8,492 nucleotides of DNA from an uncultured Paracoccaceae bacterium (GTDB taxonomy: Bacteria > Pseudomonadota > Alphaproteobacteria > Rhodobacterales > Rhodobacteraceae), in assembly GCA_937907485.1 (NCBI GenBank), contig CALESR010000045.1, positions 1 through 8,492 of the forward strand, in the 5' to 3' direction. The notes below the pieces were generated by a model, which had not been told where the DNA came from, did not search any database, and saw only the letters and a list, made by a program, of their open reading frames with translations. Shown here piece after piece: positions 1-5,535 of the stretch (its first letter is position 1; each line of letters starts with the position of its first letter). The translations under genes were made by a program, and so were the position numbers.

Positions 1-694
1 TGAACCCGGCGACGAGTTCGGATTCCGCTTCCGGCAGGTCGAACGGCGGGCGGTTCGTTTCGGCCAGCGCCGAGATGAAGAACAGGAACACCATCGGGAA
101 ATGCGGCAGCCAGTACCAACCCAGCGCGCCCCAGCCAGTGTCCTGCGCGCGCACGATGGCCGACAGGTTCATCGAGCCGGTGGCGATGATGACCCCGATG
201 ATGATGAGGCCAAGGCTGACCTCATACGAGATCATCTGCGCCGCCGAGCGCAACGAGCCGAGGAACGCGTATTTCGAGTTCGACGCCCAGCCGCCCATGA
301 TGACGCCGTAAACCTCGAGGCTGGACACCGCAAAGACAAACAGGATCGCCACGTTGATGTCGGCCAGCACCCAGCCCGAATGGAACGGGATCACCGCCCA
401 AGCCAGCACCGCCAGCACAAAGGACAGCATCGGCGCGAGGAAATAGACCGGACGGTCCACCCCGGCAGGGATCACCACCTCCTTGACGACGTATTTCAGC
501 GCGTCGGCCACCGATTGCAGCAGGCCCCAGGGCCCCACCACGTTCGGGCCGCGGCGCATCTGGACGGCGGCCCAGATCTTGCGGTCGCCGTACACGAGGA
601 ACAGCAGGCTGATCATCACGAAGGCGACGACCAGCAGCGACTGCGCCACCATCAGCACGGCAAGCCCCAGCCCGGTATCAAAAAACGCGTTCAT
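1..694 (-). CDS. nuoH: NADH-quinone oxidoreductase subunit H (NuoH, ND1/Nqo8 type), 3'-truncated by window edge
   Basis: NuoH is the membrane subunit (ND1 in mitochondria) that roofs the quinone chamber and links quinone reduction to proton pumping. I translated the minus strand from the ATG at 694-692: 231 codons are open to the edge, and the family length of about 345 leaves about a third missing. Signatures are GDRKIWAAVQMRRGPNVVGP (36-55), ADALKYVVKEVV (63-74), the membrane segments at about 10-34, 88-104, 113-133, 160-175 and 196-211, GGWASNSKYAFLGSLRSAAQ (134-153) and SYEVSLG (156-162). The acidic cytoplasmic loop AETNRPPFDLPEAESELVAG (211-230) is the most conserved stretch of the family and carries the glutamates of the quinone/E-channel region. 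A GAGG (706-709) lies 11 nt upstream, a longer spacer than at the other genes. Confidence 0.97.
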   Translation of the reverse strand, partial: MNAFFDTGLGLAVLMVAQSLLVVAFVMISLLFLVYGDRKIWAAVQMRRGPNVVGPWGLLQSVADALKYVVKEVVIPAGVDRPVYFLAPMLSFVLAVLAWAVIPFHSGWVLADINVAILFVFAVSSLEVYGVIMGGWASNSKYAFLGSLRSAAQMISYEVSLGLIIIGVIIATGSMNLSAIVRAQDTGWGALGWYWLPHFPMVFLFFISALAETNRPPFDLPEAESELVAGF

Positions 695-705
695 CTGGTG
701 TTCAT
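691..705 (-). other. Four-codon mini-ORF overlapping the nuoH start
   Basis: An ATG at 705-703 opens a frame of four codons (M-N-T-R) that ends in TGA at 693-691. The TGA overlaps the nuoH ATG as ATGA. The GAGG at 706-709 abuts the upstream ATG with no spacer, so that ATG is probably unused and nuoH is the real target. If it is used, ribosomes would terminate on the nuoH start. Confidence 0.3.
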
Positions 706-707
706 CC

Positions 708-1124
708 TCAGACCGTCGGAATTCCCTGCTCGACGCAATCGGCGACCGTCACTTCGGCGTCGATCGTCCGAAATCCCTGCGGCAGCGACGGCGAGATCGT
801 ATAGACCGCATCCGCACGCCACAGGGCGCCCTCATTCGTCACGCTGGTGCGGACATGGCGCGCAAAGCCCATGTCGCGGATCAGCGCGTATTGCGCCGCG
901 GCGCAGCGGGCATAGGCGATGACATCCGCCCCCCCGCGCGCGCCGCGCATCGTCACAACAAAATTGACCAGATCGGCCTCCAGCAGCCGGGTCTGCACCC
1001 CGTGATAGACCGCGTCGGCTGGTGCGCCCATCTCACCTGTCGGCTGCGGCGCGGCAACGCCGCAGCCGGCCAGCCCCGTCAGGGCCAGCGCCAAGGTCAG
1101 AGTGAGGGGGGCAAACCGGGCCAT
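708..1124 (-). CDS. Predicted lipoprotein, nuoG-nuoH interval
   Basis: This is a 138-aa protein of unknown function. The N-terminus MARFAPLTLTLALALTGLAG leads to C21, and LAGC is a textbook lipobox, so C21 should be lipidated by signal peptidase II processing. G22 follows it; with no Asp at +2, outer-membrane sorting is possible. A short Ala/Pro linker follows, then a compact domain of about 100 residues with DLVNFVVTMRG (51-61), DVIAYARCAAAQYALIRDMG (67-86) and DAVYTISPSLPQGFRTIDAE (105-124). Apart from C21 it has two cysteines, C74 and C130, which could form one disulfide. It starts 3 nt after the nuoG stop and lacks a good ribosome site, so it probably depends on nuoG translation. It ends 13 nt before nuoH. 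I recall close relatives at this position in other Rhodobacteraceae but know of no function. A role near the outer face of complex I is speculative. Confidence 0.88.
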   Translation of the reverse strand: MARFAPLTLTLALALTGLAGCGVAAPQPTGEMGAPADAVYHGVQTRLLEADLVNFVVTMRGARGGADVIAYARCAAAQYALIRDMGFARHVRTSVTNEGALWRADAVYTISPSLPQGFRTIDAEVTVADCVEQGIPTV

Positions 1125-1127
1125 CGC

Positions 1128-3116
1128 TTACTCGGCCGCCATCGGTTTGGCCACCCGCGCCGCCGCCGCCGCGCTGAGTTCGGCCATCAGGGCCGAGGCG
1201 CGGGCAATCGGGTTGGTCAGGTAGAAGTCCTTGACCGCATTGCGGAATGTCGCCTGCCCCAGCGCTTCGGCCGGCAGCGGTTGCACGGCGTTGGCGGGCA
1301 CCTCGTCGATGTCACCCAGATGCGGATGCGCCGCGACCAGCTGCGCGCGCAGCGCCGACAGGCTGTCCCACGGCAGGGTTTTCCCCGCCTCGGCCGAAAC
1401 CGCACGCAGGATCGCCCAGTTCTCCTTGGCCTCGCCCGGCGCAAAACCGGCGCGCAGCGCCAGTTGCGGGCGGCCTTCGGTGTTCACGAACAGGCCGTTT
1501 TCCTCGGTATAGGCGGCGCCCGGCAGGATCACATCCGCCCGGTGCGCGCCACGGTCGCCGTGGCTGCCCTGATAGATCACGAAGGGACCGGCATCGATGT
1601 CGAGCTCATCCGCCCCGAGGTTCCAGATCACATCGGCGCCGTCGGTCGCGGCCAGCAGCCCGCCTTCGGTCACCGCGCCCACATCCATCGCGCCCACGCG
1701 GGCGGCGGCGGTGTGCAGCACCAGCAGACGCGGCGACAACGCCTGCGCGGCGGCCAGCACCGCCAGCCCGTCCGCCTCGCGCAGGGCGCCTTGGCCGATG
1801 ATGATGATCGCCCCCTCGCCCACCACAGCCCGCGCCAGCGCGGCGCGGTCGGTGCCGAGGTGCTGAACCTCATAGGTCAGGTCCACGGCCTCGCCGATCA
1901 CCTTGACCGTCGCGCCCTTGATCCAGGCCTTGCGGATCCGGGCGTTCAGCACCGGCGCCTCGTCGCGCGGATTGGTGCCGATCAGCAGGATTTCCTTGGC
2001 CGTATCGATCTCGTCGATGGCGACGGTGCCGACATAGGCCCCCCGGTTGCCGATCGGCAGCCGCGCGCCATCCACCCGGCATTCCACCGCGCCACCCAGC
2101 GACTCCACCAGCGCCTTCAGCGAATACGCCGCCTCGACCGAGGCCAGATCGCCGACCAGACCGGCCACCTTTTTCGCGCCCTTCAGCTTGGCCCCGACCA
2201 GCGCCAGCGCCTCGGGCCACGAGGCCGGACGCAGCCGCCCGTTTTCGCGCACAAAGGGCCGGTCCAGCCGCTGACGGCGCAGGCCATCCCAGACAAAGCG
2301 CGTCTTGTCGCTGATCCATTCCTCGTTCACGCCGTCATGATTGCGCGGCACGATGCGCATGACTTCGCGACCCTTGGTATCGACGCGGATGTTCGATCCC
2401 AGCGCATCCATCACGTCCACGGTCTCGGTCTTGGTCAGTTCCCACGGGCGGGCGGTAAAGGCATAGGGTTTGGACACCAGCGCCCCCACCGGGCACAGGT
2501 CGATGATGTTGCCCTGCAGGTTCGACACCAGCGTCTCGTTCAGATAGCTGACGATCTCGCTGTCCTCGCCGCGGCCGGTCTGGCCCATCTGCAGGATGCC
2601 CGCCACCTCACTGGTGAACCGCACGCAGCGGGTGCAGGAAATGCAGCGCGTCATGTGGGTTTCGACCAGCGGGCCGAGGTTGATGTCATCGGCGGCGCGT
2701 TTGGGCTCGCGGTAGCGGCTGAAATCGACGCCGTAAGCCATCGCCTGATCCTGCAGATCACACTCGCCGCCCTGATCGCAGATCGGGCAATCGAGCGGGT
2801 GGTTGATGAGCAGGAACTCCATCACCCCCTCGCGCGCCTTCTTCACCATCGGCGAGTTGGTTTTCACCACCGGCGGCTCACCATTCGGGCCCGGGCGCAG
2901 GTCGCGCACCTGCATCGCGCAGGAGGCCGCCGGCTTGGGCGGGCCACCGACCACCTCGACCAGACACATCCGGCAGTTCCCGGCGATCGACAGCCGCTCG
3001 TGATAGCAAAAGCGCGGCACTTCGACGCCCGCGACCTCGCAGGCCTGAATCAGCGTCATCGCCGGGTGAACCTCGACCTCGCGGCCGTCGATGATGATCT
3101 TGCGCAGACCTGACAT
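1128..3116 (-). CDS. nuoG: NADH-quinone oxidoreductase subunit G (NuoG, 75-kDa/Nqo3 type)
   Basis: NuoG is the large Fe-S subunit of the complex I peripheral arm, carrying electrons from N3 on NuoF along the chain towards NuoI and NuoB. It is complete at 662 aa, close to Paracoccus Nqo3. The N-terminal ferredoxin-like domain holds N1b: C37, C48, C51, C66. Next comes the His/Cys3 cluster N5: H106, C110, C113, C119 (HPLDCPICDQGGEC). Then N4: C158, C161, C164 (CISCTRC) and C208 (DLCPVGAL). From about 220 on is the molybdopterin-oxidoreductase-like domain, which has no redox role in complex I (GSHGDRGAHRADVILPG near 517-533). No cysteines occur between 209 and 345, so the extra N7 cluster of E. 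coli and Thermus is absent, as in mitochondria and Paracoccus. The start lies 3 nt after the previous TAA, with AAGG just before it. The C-terminus is Ala-rich and variable. Confidence 0.99.
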   Translation of the reverse strand: MSGLRKIIIDGREVEVHPAMTLIQACEVAGVEVPRFCYHERLSIAGNCRMCLVEVVGGPPKPAASCAMQVRDLRPGPNGEPPVVKTNSPMVKKAREGVMEFLLINHPLDCPICDQGGECDLQDQAMAYGVDFSRYREPKRAADDINLGPLVETHMTRCISCTRCVRFTSEVAGILQMGQTGRGEDSEIVSYLNETLVSNLQGNIIDLCPVGALVSKPYAFTARPWELTKTETVDVMDALGSNIRVDTKGREVMRIVPRNHDGVNEEWISDKTRFVWDGLRRQRLDRPFVRENGRLRPASWPEALALVGAKLKGAKKVAGLVGDLASVEAAYSLKALVESLGGAVECRVDGARLPIGNRGAYVGTVAIDEIDTAKEILLIGTNPRDEAPVLNARIRKAWIKGATVKVIGEAVDLTYEVQHLGTDRAALARAVVGEGAIIIIGQGALREADGLAVLAAAQALSPRLLVLHTAAARVGAMDVGAVTEGGLLAATDGADVIWNLGADELDIDAGPFVIYQGSHGDRGAHRADVILPGAAYTEENGLFVNTEGRPQLALRAGFAPGEAKENWAILRAVSAEAGKTLPWDSLSALRAQLVAAHPHLGDIDEVPANAVQPLPAEALGQATFRNAVKDFYLTNPIARASALMAELSAAAAARVAKPMAAE

Positions 3117-3119
3117 GGC

Positions 3120-3533
3120 TTACCTTGCTCTCAGAAGTTCACCGGCCTGACTGCCGGCTGCGATCTCGGCCAGGCCGAGCGCGCAATAGGTTTGTGCATC
3201 GCCCTCGCGCACGCCGTGCTGGGCGAAATAATCCATCACCTCGGCGCGCATCCGCGTCTCGGTGCTGTCGGCACGCTGGAACGCGCGGATTTCCTGCCGC
3301 GAGAATCCATGCGCACGGGCGGAATTGTAGAGTTCGACCACCAGAAACCGCGCGTTCCATTCGCGCGCTTCCAGCGTCGGGCAGGTGTTGCGGATCTCGT
3401 CGGCCATCGCCAACGAGCGCAAGCCACTCCAGATCTCCGCGTCGCCGCCCAGCGTGGCGTTGATCTCGGCCTGCGTCGCGGCCAGCGCGGGGCTGGCCAG
3501 CAGGATCACGGCAAGGGCAAAACGGCTTACCAT
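3120..3533 (-). CDS. Exported DUF5333-like protein, nuoF-nuoG interval (second of two)
   Basis: This is a 137-aa protein of unknown function. The start MVSRFALAVI is chosen because it begins a typical signal peptide (residues 1-18, ending SPALA) and because a GGGGA at 3543-3547 lies 9 nt upstream. Upstream in-frame starts would sit inside the previous gene. The mature protein appears helical and has exactly two cysteines: C51 in DEIRNTCPTLEAR and C117 in GDAQTYCALGLAEI. This pattern, a C-P near the front and a VxEGDxxxYCxxGxAEI-like motif near the C-terminus, matches my memory of DUF5333, a Rhodobacteraceae family. I could not search it. A C51-C117 disulfide in the periplasm is a reasonable inference. 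It overlaps the preceding gene by 7 nt (ATGGTAA) and ends 3 nt before nuoG. That placement suggests co-expression with complex I, but gives no mechanism. Confidence 0.85.
   Translation of the reverse strand: MVSRFALAVILLASPALAATQAEINATLGGDAEIWSGLRSLAMADEIRNTCPTLEAREWNARFLVVELYNSARAHGFSRQEIRAFQRADSTETRMRAEVMDYFAQHGVREGDAQTYCALGLAEIAAGSQAGELLRAR
3527..3533 (-). other. 7-nt stop/start overlap ATGGTAA
   Basis: The start codon of the DUF5333-like gene (3533-3531) precedes the stop of the upstream gene (3529-3527). Ribosomes finishing the first gene are at the start of the second, a layout consistent with termination-reinitiation and matched output of the two exported proteins. Confidence 0.8.
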
Positions 3534-3886
3534 CGCGTGCAATCCCCGTAAAAGGACAGCCCGCCATTGGCGATCCACGATCCCCGGCTGGCGGTGTTGA
3601 ACTGATAGCCGCCGGGCGCACACAGCGCCGCCGCCACCCGCGCCGCATCGGCGCGGTCGCCCTCGCCCAGGCGTCGGCCGTCGCGGGTCATCAGCGTCAG
3701 CACGACCGACGGCTGTCCCTCGTGCAACGAGGGTTGGCCGGTCAGCATCGTGGCGATCGCAGCACCCGTCTCATAGCGCAGATAGGTCCAGTCGCTGCCC
3801 TGCGCGCTGACATGGTCAGTCCGCTGCGCCAGCGCCGGGGTTGTCAGGGACAGGGCGGTCAAGGCCGCCATCGCAAAGGGTTTCAT
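3527..3886 (-). CDS. Small exported protein with one Cys pair, nuoF-nuoG interval (first of two)
   Basis: I do not recognise this 119-aa protein. The start MKPFAMAALT is chosen because GGAGG at 3891-3895 lies 4 nt upstream (a short spacer) and because it yields a clear signal peptide. A longer in-frame start at 4006 would put 40 polar residues ahead of it. Residues 1-20 end in TPALA, a plausible signal peptidase I site, so the mature 99-residue protein should be periplasmic. Visible features are WTYLRYETGAAIATMLTG (33-50), a short beta-like VVLTLMTRDGRRLGEGDR (61-78), and two cysteines, C89 and C116, at the ends of a Gly/Ser/aromatic-rich segment (PGGYQF...SFYGDCTRW). A single disulfide is likely. 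It follows nuoF after 121 nt, and its TAA lies within a 7-nt overlap with the next gene, so translation of the two is probably coupled. Confidence 0.8.
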   Translation of the reverse strand: MKPFAMAALTALSLTTPALAQRTDHVSAQGSDWTYLRYETGAAIATMLTGQPSLHEGQPSVVLTLMTRDGRRLGEGDRADAARVAAALCAPGGYQFNTASRGSWIANGGLSFYGDCTRW

Positions 3887-4007
3887 CACACCTCCATCAC
3901 CGCGCGGGATCGCGCGCGCGCAGGCTAGCACGCGGGCGATATCGCCCGTGTTCACAGCCCTTTGCCGCGCGGTCGCCTTTGCGTGATGAGCGGGTGCGAG
4001 CGCCATC
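3887..4007 (-). other. 121-nt spacer after nuoF
   Basis: This is the longest gap in the window. It holds a near-perfect palindrome (3930-3951), an alternating CG run (about 3911-3921) and, next to the downstream gene, a GGAGG ribosome site (3891-3895). I looked for a sigma-70-like promoter towards the downstream genes and found no acceptable -35/-10 pair. No T-run follows the palindrome. One reading frame stays open through it as an upstream extension of the next gene, but that extension lacks a signal-sequence-like start. Confidence 0.6.
3930..3951. repeat. Palindrome CGGGCGATATCGCCCG with extended arms
   Basis: Positions 3933-3948 form a perfect 16-nt palindrome centred on GATATC. One mismatched pair and two further matching pairs extend it to 3930-3951. 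As RNA it could form a 6-bp stem with an AUAU loop. As DNA it could be a dimeric-regulator site. There is no downstream T-run, so it is not an intrinsic terminator. No function is shown. Confidence 0.55.
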
Positions 4008-5300
4008 TTATTCCGCCGCCACCCGACGCGTGCCGCGCTTGCTGGCGATGCGATCTTCGATCACGTCGCGGAAGTTTCGGATCAGACCCTGAATCGGCCA
4101 GGCCGCCGCGTCGCCCAGTGCGCAGATCGTATGGCCCTCGACCTGCTTGGTCACGCTGAGCAGCATATCGATTTCCTCGACCTCGGCCTCGCCTTTGACC
4201 AGCCGGTCCATGACGCGCATCATCCAGCCGGTGCCCTCGCGGCAGGGCGTGCACTGGCCGCAGGATTCGTGCTTGTAGAACGCCGACAACCGCCAGATCG
4301 CCTTGATGATGTCGGTGGACTTGTCCATCACGATCACCGCCGCGGTGCCCAGACCCGAGCCCAGCTCGCTGCGCAGATAGTCGAAATCCATCACCGCATC
4401 GCGCATCTTTTCGCCGCGCACGCAGGGCACCGACGACCCGCCGGGGATCACCGCCAACAGGTTGTCCCAGCCGCCGCGAATGCCGCCGCAGTGCTTTTCG
4501 ATCAACTCCTCAAAGCTGATCGACATCGCCTCTTCGACGACGCAGGGGTTGTTCACATGGCCCGAGATGGCGAACAGCTTAGTGCCCGCGTTGTTCGGAC
4601 GGCCAAAGCCCGCGAACCACGCCCCACCCCGGCGCAGGATCGTCGGCGCGACGGCAATGGATTCGACGTTGTTCACCGTCGTCGGGCAGCCATAGAGGCC
4701 CGAACCCGCCGGGAACGGCGGCTTCATCCGCGGCATGCCCTTCTTGCCTTCAAGGCTTTCCAACAGCGCGGTTTCCTCGCCGCAGATATAGGCCCCGGCG
4801 CCGTGGTGCAGATAGAGGTCGAAATCCCAGCCGGACTGCGCGGCATTCTTGCCCAGCAGACCCGCATCATAACATTCGTCGATCGCCGCCTGCAGCGCCT
4901 CGCGCTCGCGGATGTATTCACCGCGGATATAGATATAGGCCGCGTGGGCATTCATCGCGAAGGACGCGATCAGGCAGCCCTCGATCAGCGTGTGCGGATC
5001 ATGGCGCATGATCTCGCGGTCCTTGCAGGTGCCCGGCTCGGATTCGTCAGCGTTGACCACCAGATAGGCCGGGCGGCCATCGCTTTCCTTGGGCATGAAG
5101 GACCATTTCATGCCGGTGGGAAAGCCCGCACCACCGCGCCCGCGCAGGCCCGACAGCTTCATCTCGGCGATGATCCAGTCACGACCCTTGGCGATGATGT
5201 CCTTGGTGCCGTCCCAATGGCCACGCGCCAGCGCGCCCTTCAGGCTGCGGTCATGCATCCCGTAGATGTTGGTAAAGATCCGGTCCTGATCCTTCAGCAT
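4008..5300 (-). CDS. nuoF: NADH-quinone oxidoreductase subunit F (NuoF, 51-kDa/Nqo1 type)
   Basis: NuoF is the NADH-oxidising subunit of complex I. It binds NADH and FMN and holds the [4Fe-4S] cluster N3, passing electrons towards NuoG; it sits at the cytoplasmic tip of the peripheral arm. It is complete at 430 aa, the usual alphaproteobacterial length. The glycine-rich GLRGRGGAGFPTGMKW (residues 51-66) forms the FMN/NADH site. NADESEPGTCKDR (83-95) and GAYICGEETALLESLEG (169-185) are further FMN-site signatures. N3 ligands are C347, C350 and C353 (SCGQCTPCREG) and C393 (HTICALGDA), all present. The ATG start is supported by AAGGA at 5308-5312 with a 7-nt spacer, and it lies 3 nt after the TAG of the small membrane-protein gene. 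It ends in TAA and is followed by the longest spacer in the window. Nothing appears damaged. Confidence 0.99.
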   Translation of the reverse strand: MLKDQDRIFTNIYGMHDRSLKGALARGHWDGTKDIIAKGRDWIIAEMKLSGLRGRGGAGFPTGMKWSFMPKESDGRPAYLVVNADESEPGTCKDREIMRHDPHTLIEGCLIASFAMNAHAAYIYIRGEYIREREALQAAIDECYDAGLLGKNAAQSGWDFDLYLHHGAGAYICGEETALLESLEGKKGMPRMKPPFPAGSGLYGCPTTVNNVESIAVAPTILRRGGAWFAGFGRPNNAGTKLFAISGHVNNPCVVEEAMSISFEELIEKHCGGIRGGWDNLLAVIPGGSSVPCVRGEKMRDAVMDFDYLRSELGSGLGTAAVIVMDKSTDIIKAIWRLSAFYKHESCGQCTPCREGTGWMMRVMDRLVKGEAEVEEIDMLLSVTKQVEGHTICALGDAAAWPIQGLIRNFRDVIEDRIASKRGTRRVAAE

Positions 5301-5303
5301 CGC

Positions 5304-5522
5304 CTATTCCTTGTTGTTCTGGCGCATGCGCCAGAGCCCGAATAACAGCCACATCGCCATCGCAAACCCGGCGAGCGCCGCCAGGTCAAAGAACGCGAGG
5401 GTGCGTTGGGACCAGCCCAGCGTATCCCCCAAGGCCAGCACCGAAACCCAGATCATCGCGGTCACGACGATCAGCAGCGCGATAAAGCGCCCCCGCCGTG
5501 CCTGATCCGAGTCGCCGTGCAT
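5304..5522 (-). CDS. Small two-helix inner-membrane protein (DUF5337-like), nuoE-nuoF interval
   Basis: This is a 72-aa protein of unknown function. The start MHGDSDQARR is chosen because GAGGAG (5530-5535) lies 7 nt upstream and overlaps the nuoE stop. The longer in-frame version would begin inside nuoE. A polar, positively charged N-terminus (RRGR, residues 9-12) precedes a hydrophobic segment at about 13-32. After a short GDTLGWSQR loop comes a second hydrophobic segment at about 43-64, then a basic tail (LWRMRQNNKE). This pattern predicts a two-pass hairpin, with both ends probably cytoplasmic by the positive-inside rule. The SQRT...FDLxALAGFA stretch reminds me of DUF5337, a Rhodobacteraceae family found in nuo operons; that is from memory and unsearched. 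There are no Cys or obvious catalytic residues. It sits 11 nt after nuoE and 3 nt before nuoF. An assembly factor or small membrane-arm partner is possible, without direct evidence. Confidence 0.85.
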   Translation of the reverse strand: MHGDSDQARRGRFIALLIVVTAMIWVSVLALGDTLGWSQRTLAFFDLAALAGFAMAMWLLFGLWRMRQNNKE

Positions 5523-5529
5523 CGCCCCG

Positions 5530-5535
5530 CTCCTC
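5530..5535 (-). promoter_or_regulatory. Shine-Dalgarno GAGGAG overlapping the nuoE stop
   Basis: GAGGAG has a 7-nt spacer to the ATG at 5522-5520 and shares bases with the nuoE TGA. It decides the 72-aa start of the small membrane protein and suggests that termination of nuoE and initiation of the next gene are linked. Confidence 0.8.

Noticed and set aside
483..3113. 876-codon plus-strand open frame opposite nuoG
   Set aside because: Its translation is rich in Arg, His, Gln and Ala with no recognisable domain, and it lies antisense to a secure nuoG. In very GC-rich DNA the antisense frame aligned with codon position is often stop-free.
3911..3921. Alternating CG tract (possible Z-DNA)
   Set aside because: Only about 11 nt in a very GC-rich background; too short to claim structure or function.
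3901..3960. Possible internal promoter in the spacer after nuoF
   Set aside because: The best -10-like candidate (TAGCCT) matches poorly and no -35-like element is at proper spacing.
3887..4006. 40-codon upstream extension of the 119-aa exported protein
   Set aside because: It would bury the signal peptide and bypass a GGAGG site; the open frame through the spacer is expected from high GC content.
4131..5345. 404-codon plus-strand open frame opposite nuoF
   Set aside because: Same compositional artefact: it mirrors nuoF, with a low-information His/Arg/Ala-rich translation and no plausible domain.
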